Below, piece after piece: positions 1-10,939 of a stretch of 64,000 nt of DNA. The notes below the pieces were generated by a model. It worked only from the letters and a program-made list of their open reading frames with translations. It ran no database searches and had not been told where the DNA came from. This DNA comes from Monodelphis domestica (Eukaryota > Chordata > Mammalia > Didelphimorphia > Didelphidae), in the NCBI RefSeq assembly GCF_027887165.1, contig NC_077228.1:109663043-109727042 (forward strand), read 5' to 3'. The translations under genes were made by a program, and so were the position numbers. Position 1 is the stretch's first letter, and each line of letters opens with the position of its first letter.

Positions 1-2480
1 GCAACCACAGGAACTGGTAAGCCAAGGAAATGCTATTTGGAGCTGAAAGACTTGGATTAAAATTATAAAAAGTAGATGTGTCTGTCATTTTCAGTGCACT
101 GAATTGCATTGAACATTTCAGAGCAACCGACTTGTTGGGATGTTTTAAGAGCATAGCTCTCAGAGAGTTTATTAATCACTACCCAAAAAGTCAGCGTGAA
201 GGGTCCCAACTCAGAATATGTAGGACTTTGTAGACATTGTGTCTCCCTCTGCGCCCAAATTTAAATAGGGATTGTAAGTGAATGGGCCCCATCAGAGTGG
301 GATAGCTGTGACAATGTAAATGTAGGGTGATTTGAAAATCTTGTTTAAGAAAAAATTGAACTTCCCACTTTCATGATAGTGGCTATCATGACTTAAATCT
401 CTAATGAGTCTCATGGCTGGCAGTGCATCTGAAGGCTAAAGCTGAAGGTCTTCCATCCAACAATATATCTCAATGTATTTTCACTGCCAGTGGATACTAA
501 TAAAATTATCTCCATGTTGGGAATTCCTAAAATTTGATGTTAAGAAGGTTGTGAACCTTTGCCCTTCAGAAATTAATAAATATGAAGAGCTAAGTTTTTG
601 GTTTGGTTTTCTAGTGAAACTTGCTGGAGTGAAGACCCTGGAAAATTTGAGTGCTGAGGACAAAACCCAGAATGAGCAGATGGAGACAGAATCATAGTTC
701 AAAGGCTGAATAAAGAATTCCTAGGGGTACAGCTACAGCCAAGAGGAAGCAGTTTGAAAACTGTACCTTTTGGTTTATTGTCCAGGGGAGCTATCCCTCT
801 TATAAAGTTTTTCAAATATTTCCTGGAAACCATTAAAATCATACAGGAGTGTATATTCACTAGACAGTAAAGTTGAAAAATTTCCTTCATTTTCATCATT
901 GAAATAAAATCAGTTCACAGTAAGAGACTATATTTAAAGAGATACATAAATGTTATGCGAAATATCTTTGAAGATAATCAGTGTGATTGTTGTTATTGAA
1001 TGAGAACTCACTAGTTTTTCTTCCTTGGAGTTAAAGATGTAACCACAAAAGCAGGACCAAACACCAACAACCAATTTCTATGCCTCAATTTTCTTACTGT
1101 CCAGGTAAAAATGCTGCCTTGCAATGTAGTTGAAAAGGGCATAAAGTTTGCATTGTCTTTTTGGAGAGATGAATATTCTGGCTTTACTTCTACCCTAAAA
1201 TGAGTTCTAATCATTAAAATAAGATGTTATTAAATCTCCAGTCTGAAGACAATTCTACCAGATTTTCTTCTTCAGTGACCCTGAAGTAGTTATCTGGGTA
1301 GCATGCAAATGAAATCATGTTTTGGTAATTTACAAATGTATCTAATTCAAATTTTTCCCAGCACCTGATGGACAATAATTATTGCACATCAAGAGAACAC
1401 TACTAAATGTTCACAAATGATGTTTGTGATGTTTCTCATTTTCCAAGTCTGATTTAAGAATTAAGAAAATGAAGGTAATATTTCATAAATAATTTGTCAA
1501 TACTGCCTTTTTTTACCTTTTCCTAAATGTCAATTTGATGACAACCTTAAGATCATAGTCATAATACCTTTGAGACTAAAATTCAATTCATGTATAAGTG
1601 AAGATATGATTTACAAATATTCATCCTTGTGAAAATACTTAACCAGATTTGAATCTTTAAGAATATTTCAACTACAAGTAGAAATTTTAAGTATAGTATG
1701 AAATGGTCAATGTGTATGCTTAAATTCGTTTTTTGACAAATTTATAATTTGGCCGCATTGTGTAAGAATTTCATTCAGCCATGGAGACTTGTTTCCTATT
1801 TTGTGTTCATAGTGAATAAAACAATGTATAAATCCAGTTCTGTCTGTGGCATCTTCTTAATTTTATGCTCTTATACCAGAATAGACATGAAAAAGCAATC
1901 CCTTGCCTTGACCTTCCATTCAAGAAATCTTTGGAGACTTTTAGGACCTTTTTGCATAGATAATTAAGTTGGGTAAATAACCTTTTTTGTCAAGAGTCTG
2001 TTTTGAAGTATAGCAAATTTTTAAAAGTACTTTAAAAAAAATTTTTTTTAAGAGCTGGGATAAGATTTTTCCAACTAATAAAAATGTGTTGCAGATTGGC
2101 TGTAACACATTATGACATCACACTAGAACCAATAGAAATGCCACCATTTGAGTGAGAATAGAATTTTATGGCAGCAAATATGCATTTAATAAAAAGTTTT
2201 AGTTACATACTGTGTTTTAAATTTCACATACCCTAGGCTTCAGCTCTGGTTATTAGCCTGGAGACATCAGCTAAGCTGAAGTCATGTGGTTCCCTAGGAG
2301 CTGTTTCACATCAAAGTGAGGGTTGGGAGACAGGGAGGAACCTGGGATGCAGAAAAAGACTCCTACTTCCCAAAAACCTAGAGAGTTAAGTATATAGTGA
2401 AGGAGCAAGAAAAACTGGCACCAATAAGAGAAAGCGGGGAACAACTGAATGTGGAAGCCAGTGAGAAAATTTACATTTAA
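1..2480. other. intergenic, no gene recognised
   Basis: This AT-rich stretch lies downstream of DSTYK. I find no convincing exon, RNA gene or familiar repeat. The short open frames here have no recognisable protein similarity. In human the next gene downstream of DSTYK is RBBP5, but nothing resembling it is visible. Confidence 0.5.
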
Positions 2481-2489
2481 CTTCTGCTT

Positions 2490-2670
2490 GCCAGATCTGG
2501 GGTAGATCCTAAGTCACCTGTTCCCTCAGTGCTTCTGCTTGCCCATCTTTAAAATAATAACTGGGGTAAAGAAATTACTATTTTTGGTGCTTTTTCAACC
2601 TAAAGCACTATGTAAATATGAGGTCATTTACACAAAGTAGGTACCTAAATGTTTTTTAAATGACTGAAAT
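2490..2670 (+). repeat. MIR-like SINE remnant
   Basis: The text around 2520-2560 (cctcagtg...cccatctttaaaataataa) resembles the core of a mammalian MIR/CORE-SINE in plus orientation, strongly decayed. Limits are approximate. Confidence 0.4.
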
Positions 2671-2749
2671 CCAATATTGAACAATAGTAACCTGAGACTA
2701 CTGCTAATAAGAAACACCTGCCGAGTCCTCTTTGGAAATGAGCCATGCC

Positions 2750-2840
2750 ATTTCACCAAAGGCAGGGACTGACTCATTTGGATGTGTATCCCCACCACTG
2801 ACCACAGTGCCTTGATGAGTAGGTGTTGATTAACTGACCA
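2750..2840 (+). repeat. possible L2 3'-tail fragment
   Basis: The order ggcagggactg, then a run like tatccccaccactgac, then cacagtgcct followed by a gtaggtgttgatta segment, is the usual end of L2 LINE 3' regions. Short and decayed. Confidence 0.4.
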
Positions 2841-2924
2841 GAGGTATCACAAAGACAGTGGGAAAGATGCTATTCCAGCCTCTGGTCAGTGAGGGAATAT
2901 CAGGACAAGACAGAAGCAAACCTA

Positions 2925-5900
2925 AAATGTTAATGTGACCTTTATTATACAGCACATCTGGTGTTTGATGCACCTGACATGTATACAGAATAATCTATAA
3001 AAACCAAACCTTACCATTCAAAAATTACACTAAACAAAGTCTTAACCCACAGTCGCGTCTCTTAAAAATAAACACAATATGGCCCTGCAGTAACATGGTG
3101 TAGTACAAAGTAGGAGAGGTCATAAGAATTGGGAGTTTGTTCCAAAGTAATTTCTTTTGTTATTGCACTTTCATCCTAAACATTTAGTTTGTTAGATTTT
3201 CCTTTAACACTGTAATAAACATCAGTCCTTTAAAACAAATAAAAAGCACTACCCACAGACATTATACAACAAATTTGACCAACTTTTTCCATGGCTCTCT
3301 TAGCAAGCTGGCCTCAGTATCAGGTGCATGTCACATAAACACATGTGCCCAGAGCCCTTGTGATTAATGTGATTGAACTAAATGTTTAAAAAAAAAAAAG
3401 CACACCATTGAATTGAAAAGTAAAATCTCTTTAAGAGCAGTAGTACTACTTAAAATCCTGAGGGAATTTTCAATTCCTCCAGTTCTCCCCCAGCCCTAGT
3501 TCCAGACCCACTGGGAATCAGTAAAAGATTTTCATTTTTAGAAAAGGTAAAAGGCTGTTTTCCCAGCAAATTGCAAGGGGAAAACTCCCATAAAGATAGA
3601 AAAGCAGCTACTCAGTGACCACTGGAGGGCTGCTCACCCTGTGCCAACAAGGCATGACTTTGGCATTACCGTGTATAAGTCAAATACTAAACACCCATTC
3701 TCTGTAGGGAAGGGCTACAAGGGCATCACTATTTCCACAAGTGCCAAAAAGAACACATCCTGTTCTGCTTCTAAGTGTAAAAAATAAGCCAATGAAGAAA
3801 GTTTCGCTCAGTGCAGTTAATACCCCTTGGGTTCTATAAATTGTTTATAGCAATCAGATGCTGACCACCCACCACTCTTCTTGCGTCACTAAACAGTTAC
3901 CTATAAGGCAAACAAAGCTATTAAAGCTTCAGTGAGGTCCATTTGGTCTCTGATGGCCTCTTCAAAGATATTAAAATGTAGCAAAGAACAGAATAATATG
4001 GTCAGCAGCTGTAGCTCATCTAACTTCTATGTTTGGCATTCTCATTCCCATTTCCCTGAACATTTAAGGTTCTAAATTTAAGTTAATTTGGGAACAGCAT
4101 TTAGTACCCTGGAAAATAACGTCTTAGAAATTAACTCCCTCTTTGGATGGTCTCTAATAAACAACTAGCCCTTTCCTAATTAGGCTGACCCTCAGAAAAG
4201 AGGAAGATTCACTGAGTAAAGGAGGCTGCTCTGTGCTATGAGCAAGAGGCCAAGGGTTTTGCTGGGTAGCATCTTCCACAGGCATTTCTCAAATTTTAGT
4301 AGCCTGAATGTGCTTGCTGGCTATCAGAGTGAGGTTCATTATCAATTCAGACTCCTAACCTCTTAGTATTCTATACTTTCAACTGATTTAGGAGCTTGTT
4401 GATTATTGAATATCAGGCAGAAGCTCACTAGCTATGCTACTTTATTTAGAAGAGGGTACAGAAAAGGATCATTTCTCCATGAGTTCCTTTCCTCCCTCCC
4501 TGCCTGCAACCACAACTGTCTTCACTTGGCGAGGCATGTGTGTAACCCAACACTCGTTGATGCAGTGTTGTTCACAACACCTGCTGAAATACCACAATCT
4601 AGACTTCAATGGCCATTGCATTAGAGAAGAGATATTATTGAACAATCTAGTGTCTCCTAAAGTATGATACAGTACAATTCATGACATTCATTCACTTAAA
4701 CAAAAATGTGTCAAGATAAGGAAATACAGTTAACAATGTCAAAACAAAAGCAAACATTCGTTCCAATGGTAAACTTGCTGAGTGTTTAAAATAATCCCCC
4801 AAGCACCCAAGACTGGCTGGCCTGGCCACTATGCACCTTGCTTTTCTCCGATTTATTTTGTCCTTAATCTCACTGGCTCCCAGAAAATTAGTAACATATG
4901 CATGTACATGTGTATATACTTACAGGTATATAGATGGATCATATGGATATATACATAAATACATTTTACTTAAACACACAGAGGAATATGCTAGAAAAGA
5001 AACATTTGTTACAAGACCAAACCAACAGAGACAAGGTTGAACCAAAAAAAAATCTAGTGGATGGGGGAGGAGTATGCTGCTGTGTGTAAATGTAGCCATG
5101 AGCTTAAGGACATCAGAGGCTGTGGGTGTGTGTTGTGAATGCTAAACTCAGTCTAGACATTTTTTAACCCACTTCTAGTGTGACAACTGATTAAAATGTA
5201 AGGGGACATAGTTACAAAGCAGAAACTGTACAAGACGTTTTTGAAAGTCCACGCAGAACAGATGTCTATTACTGTCTTTTTTTGTACATTCTCTACTCTT
5301 CAGCAAGGAAAATAAATACGAACTTTCCCTAATTGAGACTTAGGTTCCCTCTACCACAAAAATGCTGGTACCTACAGAGCCCAAAAGGAAAATTGGTTAA
5401 TACTGGTAAGACTATAACAGCCCGGAGAAACAACAGATGCTAAGGGTCCAAATCATTTTCCTAAGTAGGAAGAATGCTCTAGATAGTCCACATAAAAGAA
5501 GTGTGATGCCTAAGGTCTCAAAGATAAGTAGTTGCCTGGGTCTTCAACTGCAAGTGAAAGTTCTTGGTTATAAATGAAACTTCTGAAGTGTTAGGCACTG
5601 CAGCAGCCCCTGCTAAAGATAGTCATCAAACTAGGCTTTTATATCAAGGTTCTGGCATTCTCCTTTTCCCATATGTTAATAGTCAAGCCAAAAAAAGACT
5701 TAGAAAGTTTCAGCAATAAATGCACCATTCATTGTGCATTTTGTACCTGGTTGCAAAGTATTCCAGACACTTTAAGAACAGAACACAGTAAAGCAGGTTA
5801 TAGCTGCTGGGACACATAGACTAAGTGACAAGCAGGAGTTTCTCATCCTGATCCACCAATCCTGTCAATTCTCTCTATTCCTCTTATTTAAACAAGAAAG

Positions 5901-7255
5901 AGCTGGGTAACTAATACTCTGGGATTCAGAAGAGCTGGAAGCCAAGATTTAAGAAGAACGGAAGTGACCATAGGAGTCTTTCATATACCAAACCCAGATC
6001 TCTTCCACTTCACCTTCTTTGTGTGTGTGAAAATTCCTCCAAGGACGTTTCTGTCTTCCACTGCTAACTGTGAAGGGGGGAGTGACCCTTCCAGGCAGAC
6101 AGCTATATGCAGTAATTGTGTACCTCTGAACCTGCTACAGTGCTCTTTTCTCTCTCTTCTGTTAGTTTGTCTTCTAGCAAATGATATTTAAGAGAGAAAG
6201 AAAATAATGAACAATAGAAGGCCTGGTTAAAAGATCTTTGATAGCAAGCAAGATTTTAAAATGTCAGTGTGTTAGGTTCAAAAAATAAAGAGAAAGATTT
6301 GTTTTTCAAACATTTAAAAACACAAACTGGTTATCTTTCTGGGAGGTCTGAACTTAGGTAACTCCCATAAAAGCCAGTGTCCTCCAAAGTGTTTCTTATT
6401 TTCTTGGGTCTCACCCAAACATTTTAAACTGGGCTATGCCTACCCAGATACCCCAGCCCACCAAGCATCACTGTTATCTGAAGCTAGCTTCAAAACTAAG
6501 AAGACAAGATCTCACCTGCAGCCTCTGGGGTTAACAGTAACATGAGCTCTTAATAACTCATTTCTTTGGGGAAACCAAAGTGGTGCAATGGTAAAACCTT
6601 CTCCCCAAATGTAAACTTCGCTGGCAATGCAGAGCACTGCTGACTTTATTTACAGCTACCAAAACCTGAGGCTTCATGCTGCTGCAATCAAAGAGCTCTG
6701 GTTACAGTCAGGAAAAAACAGACACATCTCAACATAATTCTTTCTCCCTCTGGCCCTCTCTCATGTTTCCCCTCCCCAAATTCCATCACCTAAACTTGAC
6801 ATTTCTGAGGTCCTATCCTGACAACTGGATGGAACCAAACTAATTAACACCTGATAGAATAGAAGTCAGTCAGATGATGTCTCTTTATATTATTGACTTC
6901 ATAATACACCATCCAGTGCTTTGGGAAAATTCACGGGTCTTAGAAATGAGAAGGCTCCAAAGGCCAAAATCTCCCACACTTCAGCTTTTATCTGTGACCT
7001 AGACTGTTTTTTGCTTTTGTATAGACTGCTTGGATCATTGCCACAAACAACTGATGAATGTGCTAGGACAACAATCTAACTTCTCTTAGTGACTGAAATC
7101 ACCATAGTTTGAAGCTGTCTCAAGTTACAAAGCCAAAAGCAGTTCCCTCAGAAGTTTCCTATGATGTAATATAATGCCAAGTTTTTCCTATAACCAAGGA
7201 GTTTAAAAACAAGAGGATAAGAGAAGATAGAAGAAGAGACAGGGAAAAGATGTCT
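2925..7255 (-). other. DSTYK: DSTYK 3' untranslated region (far end inferred)
   Basis: The region from the stop codon to the candidate poly(A) signal is almost free of the SINEs and LINEs that fill the introns. That is what one expects of a constrained 3' UTR. It holds no long open frame. The exact end needs transcript data. Confidence 0.55.
2941..2946 (-). terminator. DSTYK: candidate DSTYK poly(A) signal
   Basis: TTTATT on the plus strand reads AATAAA on the gene strand, about 4.3 kb past the stop codon. Cleavage would fall near 2915-2930. The distance suits the long 3' UTR known for human DSTYK. Other AATAAA copies occur closer to the stop (for example complement of 4441-4446), so alternative ends are possible. 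This is inference from motif and distance only. Confidence 0.4.
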
Positions 7256-7443
7256 TCAAGTAGAATCATCTAGTCCTTTGCTTGGTTGCTCAGAGTTTGA
7301 CTTGCACAGCCGGTCCATGATACCCTGGAGCATGGGCTGAACAATGCCTAAGAGAGGCCGCCGGGAAGGATCACCATCCCAGCAGGCTTCCATCAGCTGC
7401 CAACATTCTTCATCAAATACCGGGAGTCGCTCTGGCCGGGCTC
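7256..7443 (-). CDS. DSTYK: DSTYK exon 13 (last coding exon, stop TGA)
   Basis: The minus strand reads (G)[17 protein letters not shown], then [17 protein letters not shown], and ends [14 protein letters not shown] followed by TGA at 7256-7258. It encodes the end of the kinase C-lobe, with the subdomain XI arginine (DPSRRP), and the short C-terminal tail. It starts after a CAG acceptor (plus CTG 7444-7446) in phase 1, joining the single G left by exon 12. The length is 188 bp, 61 residues plus stop. The C-terminal DDST is the same as in human DSTYK. Confidence 0.96.
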
Positions 7444-7511
7444 CTGAAAGTAAGAAACATGAATATATGATTCTCTAGAGCCAGTCTGCAAGGAACCAGT
7501 GCAATTCATAC

Positions 7512-7667
7512 CTCTCCGCACATTGTTCCAGAGGTGGTCCTTGCTGGCACACCTTTCAAATGCTTCAGGAAGCTTTACAGAACCCGAGCAGATGTACCAG
7601 AAGAGGATTCCAAAAGCATAGCCATCCAAAAGCATAGACATCATAGAAAAGGCATCTACTCCCATAG
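7512..7667 (-). CDS. DSTYK: duplicate of DSTYK exon 12 (candidate alternative exon 12b)
   Basis: A second copy of the subdomain IX exon lies within the intron between exons 12 and 13. Positions 7512-7621 match exon 12 (8166-8275) at 108 of 110 bases, and both differences are silent (CTC/CTT Leu, AAA/AAG Lys). It ends in a good donor (G|GTATGA). The far part differs: a 16-bp tandem duplication (7622-7637 region) and then unrelated bases. Read from the AG at 7668-7669 the exon is 156 bp, phase 1 in and out, open, and encodes [20 protein letters not shown] followed by [17 protein letters not shown] and the rest of exon 12. The conserved Asp of the DxYxxG motif is retained (DGYAFG). From the stronger upstream acceptor (exon limit 7689, 178 bp) it would meet a TGA after six codons. 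It may be a mutually exclusive exon, a poison exon or a dead copy; use in mRNA is not shown by sequence. Confidence 0.5.
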
Positions 7668-7764
7668 CTTCAGTGCCCAAGTGACCCAACTGAGATTTAA
7701 GATGAAAAACAATAAAATAAGGGTTGATTTTTTCAAGTTGTAGTAGGACTTCTATTAGGTTATG

Positions 7765-7851
7765 TTAGGATGGAGCAAAGGAGGGTTTCTGGAATTCCAG
7801 ACCTGTCAATCAACTGTGGAATTCCAAAAATCCTCCTTTGCTCTATCCTAA
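7765..7851. repeat. inverted repeat / hairpin between exon 12 copies
   Basis: Arms 7765-7799 and 7817-7851 are complementary over 35 nt with about four mismatches, around a 17-nt loop. The arms contain gagcaaaggagg and ggaattcca and their complements. It lies in the intron separating exon 12 from its duplicate and would fold in the transcript. Confidence 0.8.
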
Positions 7852-8165
7852 AGGGTATGAACTACATATGGGAGATGAAGAGAATGAAAGTAGAACGATA
7901 TCAGAGGAGAGGGAACCATTCTTTTCACATATTTAGGGGGAAAATGTTGATCATTTTTCTGAGAGGGTTAAATACAAAATTTTCTTATGAAGAAGAAAGT
8001 GGATTTTTCAACAACTTGGGAATTCTAAGAATGGAACCACTGCTCATTCCTGTGTCAGGGTTTACAAGAGACAGAGCTAGCCAATCTAATGCAATCCTTA
8101 TTCCTTGGTCACTCTGATCAGCAGAAGGAAACAGAGAGAAAAGGGCCAGGGCTTGGCATTCCTAC

Positions 8166-8300
8166 CTCTCCGCACATTGTTCCAGAGGTGGTCTTTGCTG
8201 GCACACCTTTCAAATGCTTCAGGGAGCTTTACAGAACCCGAGCAGATGTACCAGAAGAGGATTCCAAAAGCATAGACATCCACAGAATTATCATATTTCC
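8166..8300 (-). CDS. DSTYK: DSTYK exon 12 (kinase subdomain IX)
   Basis: The minus strand reads (G)[45 protein letters not shown](G). It is 135 bp, phase 1 at both ends, so skipping or swapping keeps the frame. The DxYxxG Asp, which anchors the catalytic loop in protein kinases, lies in DVYAFG. The acceptor is TTTTGTGTAG and the donor is AGAG|GTAGGA. From memory a human isoform lacks this 45-residue block, so alternative splicing here has precedent. A near-identical copy lies 477 bp downstream in the gene. Confidence 0.97.
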
Positions 8301-8399
8301 CTACACAAAAGAGGATGAGGAAACAGTAAGCCACACTCACAATGGTGTATTTGTAGAGAACTTTATCCCTTTTTCTCCTCCAGAGGCCTTTCATGTCTG

Positions 8400-8530
8400 T
8401 GAGTTCATCTGAGTGTCACAACAACCTATAAGGCTGCCAAGGCTTTATTATCCACGTTTTATAGATGAAGAAACTAAGGATCATGAAAGTTAAGTGACTT
8501 GACAAAGGGGATGCCAAGAGTTATCAAGTC
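8400..8530 (-). repeat. MIR-type SINE fragment
   Basis: The text ttttatagatgaagaaactaagg, then aagttaagtgacttg, is the minus-strand MIR core. It lies in intron 11. Confidence 0.6.
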
Positions 8531-8701
8531 AGGAATAAAGCTTAACAAGAACAATAGCATGAGCAAGCATGGAGGTGAGATGAAACGTGGGTGCTAATAC
8601 AACTGGGGGGGGATGAGAGCAGAAAAAACTTTTATTTAAATGTCCAATAATTAGCAGCATTTTAAGCTGTTTTTCAAATAGGCTAGAATTCTCATTTAGA
8701 G

Positions 8702-9025
8702 CAGTGATGGCAAACCTATGGCATGGGTGCCAAAGATGGCATGGAGAGTGTTCTCTGTGGGCACTTGGGCACACCCCACCCCTAGAGTTCATTACTAGAA
8801 AGGCAGAGGGACTTGAGCAGAGCTACTCTCCCCTCCACCATTGCTGATGACATTTTTTCCACACACTCCCAACCCTCTGACCAGCAGCCCAATCGGAAGG
8901 TTTCCTCCCTCCCCTATGGGTAAGGGGTATGTGGTGTATGCTTCACACTCCATGGGGGGAGGGGTATAGCAACTGGTCGGAGGGTAGGGCCCTGCACTCC
9001 CTCTCTAAAAGGTTCACCATCACTG
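8702..9025. mobile_element. hAT-type non-autonomous DNA transposon
   Basis: The 324-bp element begins CAGTGATGGCAAACCTATGG and its other end reads CAGTGATGGTGAACCTTTTA in reverse complement, so it has clear terminal inverted repeats starting CAGTGATGG. It is flanked by an 8-bp target duplication, atttagag (8694-8701) and acttagag (9026-9033), the length typical of hAT elements. It carries no transposase. It resembles mammal/marsupial Charlie-like families; the exact subfamily was not determined. Confidence 0.85.
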
Positions 9026-9244
9026 ACTTAGAGTATTGCATGCCAAATTTACAATATATATATATTTATCCCCTAATTTGGCTATAAACTCTTGTAAGAA
9101 CACACTCTTTTTCATTTCAGTTTCAGATGTCCCCCAGGATCCAGCACTCTATTCTGCAAATAACGGATGTCTTATTTATGGAATTGAAGTTGAACTTAAT
9201 TTTAAAATAAGGTCACACCAAAGAAAGTGTATATATACAAAAAA

Positions 9245-9420
9245 GTAATGGGAAATTAGGATGGATGGGGCCAAAGTATATAGGATCTTGAAAGTCAGGC
9301 ACAGCAATTTGGACTTTCATTAGTGAACAATATTATTGTTTCTAGAGCAGAACAGTAACATGATAAAAGTGTGGTTTAGAAAAATCAGTCTTCTGAAATA
9401 AGACAACCAGGAGAACAATT
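9245..9420 (-). repeat. L2 LINE fragment (first part)
   Basis: In reverse complement the text resembles the L2 3' region (gatcat-gtcactc-type block near 9350-9400). It is interrupted by an L1 3' end and resumes at 9745. Confidence 0.45.
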
Positions 9421-9742
9421 TTATTCAATAACAGCATTATAAAGACAAACAACTATGAAAATCTTAAGAACTCTGTAATGCAATGACCAGAGGACATGTC
9501 AGAGGACAGAAGATAAAGCATGCTCTACATCTACTTCCTGTTAGAAAAGTGATGAACTCAGGATATAAGTATGAGATGTACATTTTTGAACATCACAAAT
9601 CCATTTTGTTTAACTATGCATATTTGTTACAAAGGCTTGTTTTTTCTCTTTCTTTTCCCAAAGGGAGAAGGGAAGAGATGAGCTAGAAAATAAATGCTTA
9701 ATTGAAAAATAATTAAGTAAAAAATGTTAAAAAAAAAAAAGA
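9421..9742 (+). mobile_element. L1 3' end, older subfamily, 5'-truncated
   Basis: The order atgcaatgaccagaggaca, gtgatgaactcaggatataa, a gaacatcacaaat block, taactatgcatatttgttac and a terminal A-run is a marsupial L1 3' end. The same 3' text flanks the LTR at 34159. It is inserted in an L2 remnant. Confidence 0.65.
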
Positions 9743-9744
9743 AT

Positions 9745-9975
9745 CAGTGTCAGAAACCTGCAGGAAAGATTGAAATGAAAATCACCTCAAGGGATGGAAA
9801 TTAAATACGAGGCTACTGAAATAATCTAGTTACCAAGGACATGTATATATTAAAATAATGCTAATGGAAATGAGGAAAAAGGACTAAGAGGCATTTTGAA
9901 GAAAAAATGATAAGGCAAGGCACAGGACCATTCTAGACAGCTAAGCCTTGGATTGTTCCACTTCATAAAAGGTTC
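9745..9975 (-). repeat. L2 LINE fragment (second part)
   Basis: Continuation of the L2-like remnant beyond the L1 insertion. The aggctactgaaataatc block is reverse complement of L2 ORF2-proximal text. Limits approximate. Confidence 0.4.
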
Positions 9976-9999
9976 TGGAAGAGATCCTGTGAGAGATGC

Positions 10000-10184
10000 C
10001 AACTAAAGGGAATTCCAACTTTAACACCTTCCAATTTCCGATTTTGACCAATGGCACTATTGCTGTCCAACATCTAGCTCAAAACTTTAGAGTCAATTTT
10101 GAATCATTATTATTCTTTCTCCATCACCAGCAGTCACCAAGTCCTTTCCTCTCTTCCTTTTAAAATTATCCCAAAATGATAAGA
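10000..10184 (+). repeat. L2 LINE remnant (part 1)
   Basis: The sequence ggaattccaactttaacacc...tctttctccatcaccag...caccaagtcctttcctctc corresponds to L2 ORF2 3' text in plus orientation. It is broken by the L1 at 10185-10545. Confidence 0.5.
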
Positions 10185-10545
10185 AAGATAATTTCAGAAA
10201 AAAAATGGAAAGATCCGCAGGAACTGATGCCAAGTAAAATAAGCAGAACTGAGAAAATACCATACACAGTAACAGCTATATTATACAATGATCAACTGGG
10301 AAAACTTGGCTACTCTTAGCAATACAATGATCTGGGACAATCCTGAAAGACATGATGGGGAATGCTCTCTACCTCCAGAGAAAGAACTGTGGAGTCATCT
10401 TTCACATCAGTGTATTTATGGTTTAATTTTGGGGTTTGGGTTATGTATGAGTTTGCTCTTACAACAATGGCCAATATGGAAGTGTTTTGCATGACAATAA
10501 AAATAAAAATCTAAAATAAAATAAAAATAATCCTGAATTTGTCCC
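10185..10545 (+). mobile_element. L1 3' end, 5'-truncated
   Basis: The blocks gcaggaactgatgccaag, caatgatctgggacaatcc, cctccagagaaagaactgtg and cagtgtatttatggttt, then an A-rich tail, are marsupial L1 ORF2 end and 3' UTR. Inserted into L2. Confidence 0.8.
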
Positions 10546-10714
10546 TTCCTTTTCATTCCAACTACCACCAACCTAATCCTTATAATTTTATTTCTGTAAT
10601 AACCCCTCTAGTTTGTGTCTCTGCTCCAGTCTCCAGCTTCTAATCCACATTACATATAACTAAAAACATATTGCCTTATACATACTACTTTTAAAAAAAT
10701 GAATCCTCTACAGA
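10546..10714 (+). repeat. L2 LINE remnant (part 2)
   Basis: The L2 text resumes (tgaatttgtcccttcct...ctccagtctccagcttctaatcc) after the L1 insertion. Confidence 0.5.
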
Positions 10715-10925
10715 TCAGAGAATATTAGAGCCCAAGTTGGGAAGGGGATATAGAAACTTAGAGATCATCTAGTTTAGAGGATATATATATAAAACCTTTA
10801 TAGATGAGGAACAAAGAGGTATAAGAACTTGTCCAGTGTCATACAGGTGGTTGATGGTACAGTCAAGAGAAGAATCCTGGCATACTACTCCCCATCTAAT
10901 TTTTTCTCACTATACCACAACTTTT
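10715..10925 (-). repeat. MIR-type SINE
   Basis: Minus-strand MIR core: ctttatagatgaggaacaaag, then aagaacttgtccagtgtca and a terminal cactataccac. It splits the L2 remnant on both sides. Confidence 0.65.
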
Positions 10926-10939
10926 TCATTATACTATTC

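Noticed and set aside
7393-7689. One continuous exon from the duplicate through to exon 13
   Set aside because: Good donor and acceptor sites separate them, and the frame running from the copy into 7393 lacks the conserved exon 13 protein.
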